Source: Mollicutes bacterium PWAP (GTDB lineage Bacteria > Bacillota_I > Bacilli_A > Mycoplasmatales > Metamycoplasmataceae). Taken from it: a stretch of 5,654 nt of DNA. The stretch spans positions 1 through 5,654 of the forward strand of contig JAIFTM010000006.1 of NCBI GenBank assembly GCA_019661745.1. The letters run 5' to 3'. The position numbers and the translations under genes are program-made. Position 1 is the stretch's first letter, and every line of letters begins with the position of its first letter. This document shows positions 1 through 5,623 of the stretch, in pieces. The notes below the pieces were generated by a model. It had not been told where the DNA came from. It saw only the letters and a program-made list of their open reading frames with translations, and ran no database searches.

Positions 1-779
1 ATACCATCAGATGTTTTAATATTTAAATAATTTTTATGTGGCTCATTAGAATACATAAAAAGTTTGTATCTAATGCCATCTATATAAGTAAAAGCTCCTG
101 GAAAGGGATTTAATCCAACAATTTTTCTTTTAATAGTCTCAGCATCCATTGTTGAATCTATAATTGCAAAACTTTTTTCAATTTTAGGACTTAAAGTAAA
201 AAAATCACCTTGTTCTTTTCCAGAAAAAGAATTATTTTTAAAATTATTTAATCAATTAACAATATTTTTAGCAGCTAAATTACTAATAATTTCAAAACCT
301 TTTCCTACGGTTGTAAATTCATTTATTTCTTTAGAATCATAGAAATACATTTTTCCTGCATCCATTTCTTTTATCATTTTAATTAGAGTAATGCCAATTT
401 CTTTTTCACCATTTAAAATTGCATGATGTATGGGTGCTGCTCCTCTATATTTAGGCAATAAAGAACCATGAATATTTAAAGCAGGTAATTTTGTAATATT
501 AAGAATTTTTGAAGGGATCCATTGGCCGAAAGCAAAAGTTAAAAATAAATCATATTTTAATTTTTTTAATGAAGAATAAATATAAGAAATTTTTTCAGGT
601 TTAAATACTTTTATTCCATGTTTTGAAGCAAGTTTTGAAACTGGAGTTTCTTGTAATTTCATCCCTCTACCTTTTCTTTTATCAGGTTGAGTTATTATTG
701 CAACAACTTTAAAATTTTTAATTACTTCTTCAAAAGCTTTAACGCTAATTTGGGGACTTCCAGCTAATATAATTTTCAT
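1..779 (-). CDS. fmt: Methionyl-tRNA formyltransferase, 3' end beyond window
   Basis: Fmt transfers the formyl group of 10-formyl-tetrahydrofolate to Met on initiator tRNA in the cytoplasm. In the 259 visible residues, the N-terminal formyltransferase domain has LAGSPQ near residue 5 and the signature around 102-124 (NIHGSLLPKYRGAAP). The expected catalytic trio is present as Asn102, His104 and Asp140. The C-terminal domain begins near residue 200 and includes GLNPFPGAF at 222-230, a family hallmark. Residue 176 is a TGA codon read as Trp; standard-code translation would stop there falsely. The family is usually about 280-315 residues, so only a few dozen C-terminal residues lie off the left edge. 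The ATG overlaps the TAA of the upstream NERD gene by one base (TAATG), and its Shine-Dalgarno (AGAGGA, 785-790) lies inside that gene, so the two are probably translationally coupled. Confidence 0.95.
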
Positions 780-1450
780 TATTTTCCTCTCGTAATTTTT
801 TTATGTAATTTTTGTTGACTATTATTAGCTTTATTTTCTAAAATAAAATTTTTTAATTCTTTACTTTGTTTTTTATTTCTAACTTTAGGGAGAGAAGTTT
901 CAGCTCTTGTTAAAGTTTCTCAAAGATTATCTTCTTTTAAAAGAAGTACATGTTGTGGAATATTATTTATTTTGCAAGTTCTTGCTCTATTAGTAAAAAC
1001 AACCAAAGAAACTAAGGGAGATTTCATACCTTTCAACATATTATCATAATGTTTTAAATGTTTTTCATTTTGAAGAATAGCATTTGTTATATCGAAATGA
1101 CTTTCTCCCATTTTTTTTACTCACATTTTGTCTTTTGCATCTCCATAAATATGGCCACTAATGTTTTTTATTTCAACAATAAATGTTGCTCTATCGGTAA
1201 TTAATATTCCATCTATTTCATAAACTTTATTTTTGTTGTAAGCTAAAATAGTTGGTTTAATAAAATAACCTTTATTTTCTTTAGCATAAGAAATCAAAAT
1301 ACTACCAATTGCTTCTTCGCCATCTTTTCCAAACTTTTTAATTGTTCTATCAATATTTTTTCTTTTAAAAATAATAACAAAAACTAAAATAATAGCAGCA
1401 ACTACTAATAAAATTCCTATTACAGATGGTAAAATTTCATATCATTTCAT
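779..1450 (-). CDS. Membrane-anchored NERD-domain (nuclease-related) protein
   Basis: This 223-residue protein needs TGA read as Trp at residues 3, 110 and 177. Residues 6-28 form one hydrophobic membrane segment followed by KRK, which by the positive-inside rule places the rest in the cytoplasm. Residues about 38-170 match the NERD domain: GKDGEEAIGSIL (41-52), then EIDGILITDRATFIVEIKN (78-96) with Asp80 and Glu93-x-Lys95 in a PD-(D/E)xK-like arrangement, then Asn123, Gln127 and His131 in the place of the family's NP-x(n)-Q-x(n)-H motif. The last 40 residues are Lys/Asn-rich and probably disordered. NERD proteins are predicted nucleases or DNA-processing factors; the substrate here is unknown. 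No Shine-Dalgarno precedes the ATG, but TATAAT lies six bases upstream, suggesting a leaderless message. The stop overlaps the fmt start. The family call is firm; nuclease activity is inferred. Confidence 0.85.
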
Positions 1451-1456
1451 AAATAT

Positions 1457-1462
1457 ATTATA
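1457..1462 (-). promoter_or_regulatory. -10 box of the NERD-fmt transcript (leaderless start)
   Basis: A perfect TATAAT on the minus strand is followed by six bases (ATATTT) and then the ATG at 1450. Transcription starting seven bases downstream of the -10 box would begin at the A of ATG. No -35 hexamer is recognisable and no AGGAG-like site precedes the start. The upstream rpsT terminator ends about eight bases away, supporting a fresh transcription start here. Confidence 0.6.
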
Positions 1463-1470
1463 AAAGAAAC

Positions 1471-1495
1471 AAAAAAAAGTAGGTTTGCTACTTTT
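1471..1495 (-). terminator. Intrinsic terminator of rpsT
   Basis: On the minus strand an 8-bp stem (AAAAGTAG pairing with CTACTTTT, arms at 1488-1495 and 1475-1482) closes a 5-nt loop (CAAAC). An eight-base T run spans 1478-1471. It lies about 30 bases after the rpsT stop. The stem has only three G-C pairs, typical for such AT-rich genomes. Confidence 0.7.
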
Positions 1496-1523
1496 AAATA
1501 AACTCTATTTTATTGAGATATTA

Positions 1524-1787
1524 TTAATTATTTGATTTATTTGCAAATTTGTCTAATCTAGATTTTTTTCTAGCACCAGTTTTAGAATGTAAAACACTTT
1601 TTGAAACAGCTTTGTCAATAACTTTATGAACAACATTTAATAATTCTTTAATATTATCTGAATTATTATCAATAGCTGTCTTAAGATTTTTAATTGCTTT
1701 TCTAACTCTTGATTTATAAATTCTGTTTCTTGTTGTTGCTTTTTCAATTCTTCTAATGTTTTTTTCTTTAGATCTAATGTTTGCCAT
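1524..1787 (-). CDS. rpsT: 30S ribosomal protein S20
   Basis: S20 is a primary 16S rRNA-binding protein of the small subunit body. This 87-residue protein has the family's length and composition: a very basic N-terminus (MANIRSKEKNIRR), long helical stretches, and the conserved C-terminal segment VLHSKTGARKKSRL at about 65-78, matching the usual K-G-x(2)-H-x-N-x-A-x-R-x-K-S-R-L-like ending of the family. The start is fixed by a strong Shine-Dalgarno (AAAGGAGA, 1793-1800) about five bases before the ATG. It has its own -10 region upstream and a hairpin terminator downstream, so it is probably mainly a single-gene unit, although the membrane-protein gene upstream has no evident terminator and could read through. 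Confidence 0.95.
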   Translation of the reverse strand: MANIRSKEKNIRRIEKATTRNRIYKSRVRKAIKNLKTAIDNNSDNIKELLNVVHKVIDKAVSKSVLHSKTGARKKSRLDKFANKSNN

Positions 1788-1815
1788 TTGTATCTCCTTT
1801 ATAAAATGCTTTTTT

Positions 1816-1842
1816 ATTATATATCAATTTTAAGTTGTTCAA
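1816..1842 (-). promoter_or_regulatory. Promoter of rpsT
   Basis: On the minus strand, TATAAT (1821-1816) lies about 28 bases before the rpsT ATG, giving a predicted leader near 20 bases that carries the Shine-Dalgarno. TTGAAC at 1842-1837 resembles a -35 box, but the spacer is only 15 bp, so the -10 assignment is stronger than the -35. It overlaps the tail of the upstream membrane gene's 3' flank. Confidence 0.55.
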
Positions 1843-1860
1843 AAAATTAAAAATAATAAT

Positions 1861-2232
1861 TTATGATTTTACTAATTCTGCTCCGCCAAATCCTGCTGAA
1901 AGAATTGCTGGAGCAATTGTAAGACCAATTAAAGATTCAATATTATTAACATTTGCTAGCGAAAGAATAGTAAATAATATTCCAAAAATCATTGTAGCAA
2001 CTACAAATAATAGTGTAGTTATTCTTAATCAACCAGCAATTCCTTGCATGAAAAATGCAATAATTCCACACGCGCCTCCAATAAAAATAAATATTAAAGC
2101 AATTGAAGGGGCAATTTTGTTGCCGCCGTTAATTGAATTAATAATGAAGTATAGTAAAAAAGCTAAAGCAAATAAACCATATGCAATGACTTTTAATCAT
2201 TTTAAAACTGAACTACCTTTATTTTTTGACAT
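1861..2232 (-). CDS. Small four-helix membrane protein of unknown function
   Basis: This 123-residue product needs TGA as Trp at residues 12 and 68. After a short polar N-terminus (MSKNKGSS) it has four hydrophobic segments at about 12-34, 41-63, 68-92 and 100-117, and ends in ELVKS. Short loops and Gly/Ala-rich helices (IGGACGII, AGFGGAEL) suggest a compact integral membrane protein. There is no signal peptidase or lipobox site and no motif that I recognise. The start is set by AAAGGAGA (2236-2243) four to five bases before the ATG. It sits between yebC and rpsT on the same strand with its own -10 box, so context does not give a function. The opposite strand also has a long open frame over this region, but it lacks TGA-corrected coding logic and a ribosome site. 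Confidence 0.8.
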
Positions 2233-2258
2233 TTTTCTCCTTTAAAATATATAAAATT

Positions 2259-2264
2259 ATTATA
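2259..2264 (-). promoter_or_regulatory. Putative -10 box of the membrane-protein gene
   Basis: TATAAT on the minus strand lies 26 bases before the ATG at 2232 and just after the T-run of the yebC terminator. Predicted transcription start is near 2252, giving a leader of about 20 bases that includes the Shine-Dalgarno. No clear -35 is seen, and the AT background makes chance matches common. Confidence 0.45.
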
Positions 2265-2267
2265 AAG

Positions 2268-2295
2268 AAAAAAATAGCTATTTAAAAAGCTATTT
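2268..2295 (-). terminator. Intrinsic terminator overlapping the 3' end of yebC
   Basis: On the minus strand AAATAGCT (2295-2288) pairs with AGCTATTT (2279-2272) around an 8-nt loop, and a T run occupies 2274-2268. The yebC stop codon TAA (2284-2282) lies in the loop, so the last codons of yebC form the upstream arm. A terminating ribosome would cover the hairpin, which may couple termination of translation to termination of transcription. Confidence 0.7.
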
Positions 2296-3010
2296 CTGGA
2301 TTTAAGTTATGAAATACCTCTTGAACATCATCATCATCTTCAATTTTATCTAAAAAATTGAAAAATTTTTCAATTTTTTCTTTTGACAAAGTAGAAAAAA
2401 TATTTGGAATATAAGTAACTTCAGCAGTTTTTCATTCTGTAAATCCTTCTTTTTCAAGATTATCTTTAATATTCATAAATTTGGAAGGTTCTGTTGTTAT
2501 TGAAAAAATGCCATCTTTGCTAACAAAATCTTCAGCTCCGGCTTCTAAAGATTTCATTATTATATCATCTTCATCTAAACCTTCTGAACTCAACTCAAGT
2601 AAACCTTTAAAATCAAATATATAACTTACTGAAGAAGTTGAGGAAACTTGTCCATTTTGCTTATTTACATAAAATTGTATTTGAGCAGCAACTCTATTGG
2701 CATTGTCCGAAAGACATTTTATAAGTAAAGAAACTCCATTAACATTTGCTCCATAGGAATACTCTTTGAAGTTTGAGATATCAGAATTACCACTACCTTT
2801 TTTAATAGCAGATTCAATATTTTTCTTAGGCATAGATTTAGCTCTAGCCTTCGCAATTGCTGCCCTAAGAGAAGCATTACTTTCAATTTCATCGCCATTT
2901 ACGGCAGCAACCATTATTTCTTTACTTAACTTAGCAAATTCTTTGCTCCGCTTAGCATCTTGAGCACCTTTACGATGTTGAATATTGTGTCATTTACTGT
3001 GTCCAGCCAT
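2282..3010 (-). CDS. yebC: YebC/TACO1-family translation-associated protein
   Basis: This 242-residue protein starts with the family signature MAGHSKWHNIQHRKG; Trp7 is a TGA codon, as is Trp193. The usual three-domain YebC layout is recognisable: a basic helical N-terminal domain (about 1-75, including KEIMVAAVNGD and RAAIAKARAKSMPKKNIESAI), a middle segment with YGANVNGVSLLIKCLSDN (about 88-105), and an acidic C-terminal domain ending in IEDDDDVQEVFHN. Its length is normal for the family. YebC proteins were long annotated as transcription regulators; the mitochondrial homologue TACO1 and recent bacterial work point to a ribosome-bound role easing stalls at proline-rich stretches. The start has AAAGGAGA (3016-3023) five bases upstream. 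It is transcribed divergently from obg and ends in its own terminator. Confidence 0.95.
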
Positions 3011-3240
3011 TTTAATCTCCTTTATAAAAAATTATTTTTATTTTTAATAAAATAATAAATTTTTATTTAATAATAAAATAATACCAAAAGTAACAATTAA
3101 TATAAAATTAAAAATTAATGATAATTTAATATAAGGTAATTTTTAAATATTTTTTTAAATTAGAGTTTATTAATAAAAATATTAAAATTTATTATGATGT
3201 AAAAAGAGTGAATTTTTGTTTAAATATATATAATTAATTT
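3011..3240. other. AT-rich divergent intergenic region between yebC and obg
   Basis: These 230 bases are almost wholly A and T and contain no credible ORF or RNA structure. They must hold the yebC promoter (minus) and the obg promoter (plus). The obg -10 box is clear at 3229-3234. For yebC several TATTAT/TTATTA-like strings occur around 3054-3080 and none stands out; TTGTTA at 3096-3091 is a possible -35. The yebC Shine-Dalgarno is at 3016-3023. Confidence 0.6.
3229..3234 (+). promoter_or_regulatory. -10 box of obg (leaderless start)
   Basis: A perfect TATAAT is followed by six bases (TAATTT) and then the obg ATG at 3241. A start seven bases after the -10 box would be the A of ATG. No Shine-Dalgarno is present in the preceding 30 bases, and no -35 consensus is seen. 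The layout mirrors that of the NERD gene. Confidence 0.65.
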
Positions 3241-4536
3241 ATGAAATTTATAGATGAATGTAACATTAAAATTAAAGCTGGTAAAGGGGGAGACGGAATC
3301 GTTTCTTTTCGTAGGGAAGCTAGAGTCGCTAGAGGTGGGCCTGATGGTGGAGATGGTGGCAGAGGAGGAAATGTTTACTTTGTAGGAGATACAGGAGTCA
3401 ATACTCTTTTAAACATTAAATATATGCAAAAAATTTTTGCTGAACCAGGAACTAAAGGAATGAGTAAAGGTGCTTACGGTAGAGCAGGTAAAGATAAATT
3501 TATTAAAGCACCATTAGGAACTTTAATTTATGATAAAAAAGAAAATTTAATTGCTGATATAACTGAATATGGCATTCCAATTCTTATAGCTAACGGAGGA
3601 AGAGGAGGAAGAGGAAATAAAAAATTCAAATCTTCTATTAATACAGCTCCTCGTTTAAGCGAAAATGGTGATCTAGGTTATGAGTTTGAAGCCCACATTG
3701 TATTAAAAATTTTAGCTGATGTAGGTTTTATAGGAAAACCAAGCGCAGGAAAAAGTACTCTTTTAACAGCAATTAGTAATGCCAAACCTGAAACAGCTGA
3801 ATATGAATTTACAACTTTAACTCCACAACTAGGGTTGGTTAGAGTAAATAATGATTCTTCATTTGTGGCTGCTGATTTACCTGGACTTATTGAGGGGGCG
3901 AGTCAAGGAAAAGGTTTGGGTAATGAAATTCTTAAACATGTTGAAAGATGTAGAGTTATTGCTCATGTTATAGATTTCGGTAGTAATTACAAAAATCAAA
4001 TCGATGATTTTGAAATTATAAATAAAGAACTTAAAGATTATAAATTAGGTTTAGAAAATAGGAAACAAGTTGTTATTGCAAATAAAAGTGATTTAATTTA
4101 TTTTAAAGATAATTTAATTAAATTCAAAAATAAATATTCAGATATTCAAATAATTGAATTTTCTGCACTAACTAGCGCAGTTGAAAAAGAAAAGAATAAG
4201 TTTGATGGTTCTACTGCGAATTTAATTTCAAAACTATATGAAGCTTATTTAAGTAGTGGTGAAATTATTGTTGAAACAAATAAAAATGAGGTAACTATAG
4301 AACTTGATGATGAAGTTATTATAGAAAATATTTATGAAGGGGCTTGAGAAGTTTCCGGAAAAACAGTTAAAAAGATTTATGATAAAATACCTATTAATAC
4401 TTTTGAGAATATTGCTCGTTTTAACAAAAAAATGAGAGAAGAAGGTATATGAAGAAAACTTATTGAAGTAGGCGTAAAACCTGGTGATATTGTTAATATT
4501 TATTCTTATCAACTTGAATGGTCAAATGAAAATTAA
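3241..4536 (+). CDS. obg: GTPase Obg (CgtA), 50S ribosome assembly factor
   Basis: Obg is a slow GTPase that binds 50S precursors and links ribosome assembly to GTP and stress signals. The 431 residues cover all three family domains. The glycine-rich Obg fold spans about 1-158 (RGGPDGGDGGRGG, 31-43; NGGRGGRGN, 118-126). The G domain spans about 159-335, with G1 GKPSAGKST (165-173), switch-I TT (191-192), G3 DLPG (212-215), G4 NKSD (281-284) and G5 SA (308-309). The C-terminal OCT domain covers about 340-431, with ARFNKKMREEGIW and VKPGDIVNI ending in the typical hydrophobic-x-W. TGA encodes Trp369 and Trp404; standard-code translation would lose most of the OCT domain. The last Trp is TGG. 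There is no Shine-Dalgarno; see the -10 box. It converges on rpmA, sharing a terminator. Confidence 0.97.
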
Positions 4537-4588
4537 TTTTTAAAAAAACTAACCAAAATTTAGTTAGTTTTTTTAAAAATTAATTTTC
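4528..4588. terminator. Bidirectional terminator between convergent obg and rpmA
   Basis: The arms 4528-4553 and 4563-4588 are a perfect 26-bp inverted repeat around the 9-nt loop CAAAATTTA. The inner stem CTAAC/GTTAG with its flanking A and T tracts gives a hairpin plus T run when read on either strand. Both stop codons lie in the arms (obg TAA 4534-4536; rpmA TAA at 4582-4580), and both genes end with the identical codons GAA AAT TAA because of the symmetry. Confidence 0.85.
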
Positions 4589-4864
4589 TGTTTTATGGCC
4601 TTCAATAACACGTCTATCTATGTAAACTGAAACATATTTTCTGTTTCTTCTTTTTTCATATTTAACGTAGCCATCAATTTTAGAATATAAAGTATAGTCT
4701 CCGCCAAGACCAACATTTTGTCCTGGATGAATTCTAGTGCCTCTTTGTCTATAAATGATTGATCCTGCTGTACAAAATTGACCATCACCTAATTTAGCGC
4801 CAAGTCTTTTGCTTTGACTATCTCTACCATTTTTTGTAGAACCTAAACCTTTAACCTTTGACAT
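4580..4864 (-). CDS. rpmA: 50S ribosomal protein L27
   Basis: L27 is a large-subunit protein whose N-terminal tail reaches the peptidyl-transferase centre. This 94-residue protein carries the family core [17 protein letters not shown] (8-24), then the conserved [19 protein letters not shown] (34-52) and the C-terminal RKYVSVY. It begins [13 protein letters not shown], so it lacks the longer N-terminal extension ending in FFA/S that many Firmicutes L27 proteins carry and remove with the protease Prp. Consistently, no prp-like gene lies between rplU and rpmA. The ATG overlaps the rplU stop by one base (TAATG), with Shine-Dalgarno AAGGAGA at 4871-4877 inside rplU, indicating translational coupling. 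It ends in the shared bidirectional terminator. Confidence 0.97.
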   Translation of the reverse strand: MSKVKGLGSTKNGRDSQSKRLGAKLGDGQFCTAGSIIYRQRGTRIHPGQNVGLGGDYTLYSKIDGYVKYEKRRNRKYVSVYIDRRVIEGHKTEN

Positions 4865-5181
4865 TACTTATCTCCTTCTTTAGAAGTATGGATTTTTGTA
4901 ATAGTTAAAAGTGTATAAGGTTGTCTATGACCATATTTTCTCTTGTGAGTAGATTTAGCATTATGTCTATAAACAACAATTTTTTTAGCTTTTCCTTGTT
5001 TTTCAATTTTAGCTGTAACTTTAGCTCCGGCAACATATGGTTTACCAATAACCCCTTCAACAACTAAAACTTTATCAAAAGTAACTGTATCTCCAGACTT
5101 GCCTTCTAATTTTTCAACATAAATTTTGGCGTCTTTTTTAACTAAAAGTTGTTTTCCACCTGTTTCAATAACTGCGAACAT
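4864..5181 (-). CDS. rplU: 50S ribosomal protein L21
   Basis: L21 binds 23S rRNA in the large subunit. The 105-residue product has the usual length and signatures: [11 protein letters not shown] at the N-terminus, a KVLVVEG strand near 37-43, the central basic strand [25 protein letters not shown] (in two parts at about 66-90), and a lysine-containing tail. The start has AAAGGAGA (5188-5195) about six to eight bases upstream. It is the first gene of an rplU-rpmA operon and is preceded by a structured leader that probably provides autoregulation by L21. The stop shares its last base with the rpmA start. Confidence 0.97.
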   Translation of the reverse strand: MFAVIETGGKQLLVKKDAKIYVEKLEGKSGDTVTFDKVLVVEGVIGKPYVAGAKVTAKIEKQGKAKKIVVYRHNAKSTHKRKYGHRQPYTLLTITKIHTSKEGDK

Positions 5182-5265
5182 AATAGTTCTCCTTTATATT
5201 TTTTTTCACGTCTTTGAGGCGCCATGCTTTAAAGCCTCTTTAGTACGGTTACTTTATAAAGTAAC
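5182..5265 (-). ncRNA. L21 leader-like 5' UTR element of rplU
   Basis: The 84 bases between the predicted transcription start and the rplU ATG contain the most GC-rich noncoding stretch in the window. GAGGC (5238-5234) pairs with GCCTC (5220-5216) around a 13-nt loop, and CGT/ACG bases outside it can extend the helix past an internal loop; conserved-looking AAAGACGTG follows before the Shine-Dalgarno. Position, size and layout fit the ribosomal protein L21 leader known in low-GC Gram-positives, thought to bind L21 and control the operon. An overlapping alternative palindrome GCTTTAAAGC (5226-5235) could offer a second fold. Assignment is by position and structure from memory, not by a covariance search. 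Confidence 0.6.
5248..5265. repeat. 18-bp perfect palindrome at the rplU transcription start
   Basis: GTTACTTTATAAAGTAAC is fully self-complementary. It begins seven bases after the -10 box, so it would form the very 5' end of the rplU transcript, either as a 5'-terminal hairpin that protects the RNA or as a DNA operator. No T run follows on either strand, so it is not a terminator. Confidence 0.75.
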
Positions 5266-5271
5266 AAAAAA

Positions 5272-5277
5272 ATTATA
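5272..5277 (-). promoter_or_regulatory. -10 box of the rplU-rpmA operon
   Basis: TATAAT on the minus strand lies six T residues before G5265, the probable +1 at the start of the palindrome. It sits immediately after the stop codon of the 47-residue ORF. No -35 consensus is visible. Confidence 0.6.
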
Positions 5278-5281
5278 ATGA

Positions 5282-5425
5282 TTATTTTTGATTTTTATGT
5301 TTTTTTTGTAAAGATTCTATAATTATTTTAATTAATTCAATTATTCCTTTAATTAAATATTGAAATCCGGTATAAATAGAACCTGCTTCAATAGTTTTCA
5401 TTTCTTTAGTTGTCAATTTAATCAT
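5282..5425 (-). CDS. Small peptide with bacteriocin-type (double-glycine-like) leader
   Basis: This 47-codon ORF has a good Shine-Dalgarno (AAAAGGA about eight bases before the ATG). Residues 1-15, MIKLTTKEMKTIEAG, match the leader consensus of double-glycine peptides: Leu at -12, Glu at -8, Met (for Leu) at -7 and Ile at -4. Ala-Gly replaces the usual Gly-Gly. The predicted mature part of 32 residues (SIYTGFQYL, then GIIELIKIIIESLQKK, then a basic tail) is strongly hydrophobic. Its charged residues, Lys26, Glu30, Lys33, Glu37 and Lys41, are spaced 3-4 apart, as in an amphipathic helix. Such leaders are cut and exported by peptidase-containing ABC transporters; none is in this window. It could be a bacteriocin, a cytolytic or signalling peptide, or a membrane-active toxin. 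It lies directly upstream of rplU with no clear terminator between. Confidence 0.6.
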   Translation of the reverse strand: MIKLTTKEMKTIEAGSIYTGFQYLIKGIIELIKIIIESLQKKHKNQK

Positions 5426-5495
5426 AAAAGTATTCCTTTTTCAAATTTAAAGCCTTTATTTTGAAAAGAATTTATAGCATTTTTTATGAAAAAAA

Positions 5496-5597
5496 TTAAT
5501 ATGATTTATTTTTTTCATATTTTTTGATTTTTTTATAACTTGGCATTTTACTTAAAAAATATATTAATTCTTTTTTATCTATTGTTCTTTTTTTCAT
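5496..5597 (-). CDS. Possible 33-residue basic peptide, unknown
   Basis: This ORF begins MKKRTIDKKELIYFL and ends YEKNKSY. Twelve of its 33 residues are Lys or Arg. A GGGGG run four bases before the ATG (minus-strand TAGGGGGTATATG) could act as a ribosome site and is striking in this AT background. A TACAAT -10-like string lies 20 bases further up. It resembles no family that I know and has no secretion leader or membrane segment. It precedes the 47-residue peptide ORF by about 70 bases on the same strand. It may be real, or a regulatory upstream ORF, or chance. Confidence 0.35.
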   Translation of the reverse strand: MKKRTIDKKELIYFLSKMPSYKKIKKYEKNKSY

Positions 5598-5617
5598 ATA
5601 CCCCCTACATTTTTAAT

Positions 5618-5623
5618 ATTGTA
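5618..5623 (-). promoter_or_regulatory. Possible -10 box upstream of the two small ORFs
   Basis: TACAAT on the minus strand lies 20 bases before the 33-residue ORF's ATG, predicting a leader of about 14 bases that holds the G-rich ribosome site. No -35 is recognisable, and AT richness makes this weak evidence. Confidence 0.3.

Noticed and set aside
920..1111. Isolated 63-codon ORF starting MGESHFD
   Set aside because: It is an internal piece of the NERD gene bounded by two TGA Trp codons; the table-4 frame runs from 1450 to 779.
1835..2245. 136-codon plus-strand ORF beginning MFKKLKIIIYDF
   Set aside because: It is antisense to the four-helix membrane gene, which has a strong Shine-Dalgarno, hydrophobic segment periodicity and table-4 continuity. 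The plus frame has no ribosome site and no family resemblance.
2766..2963. 65-codon plus-strand ORF
   Set aside because: It is antisense to the well-conserved N-terminal part of yebC and has no ribosome site.
4249..4512. 87-codon minus-strand ORF rich in Phe, Asn and Ile
   Set aside because: It is antisense to the conserved C-terminal domain of obg, whose reading frame continues through TGA(Trp) codons to 4536.
3241..4536. Apparent frame-ending TGA codons in obg, yebC and fmt as pseudogene signs
   Set aside because: Each falls at a Trp position and the family sequence continues in frame afterwards, so they are UGA-Trp codons and not disruptions.
5248..5265. Palindrome as a terminator for the upstream peptide ORF
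   Set aside because: No T run follows the dyad on the minus strand; CGTAC follows instead, and it sits after the rplU -10 box.
5456..5518. 20-codon minus-strand ORF MKKINHINFFHKKCYKFFSK
   Set aside because: It overlaps the 33-codon ORF in another frame, lacks a ribosome site and has no recognisable features.
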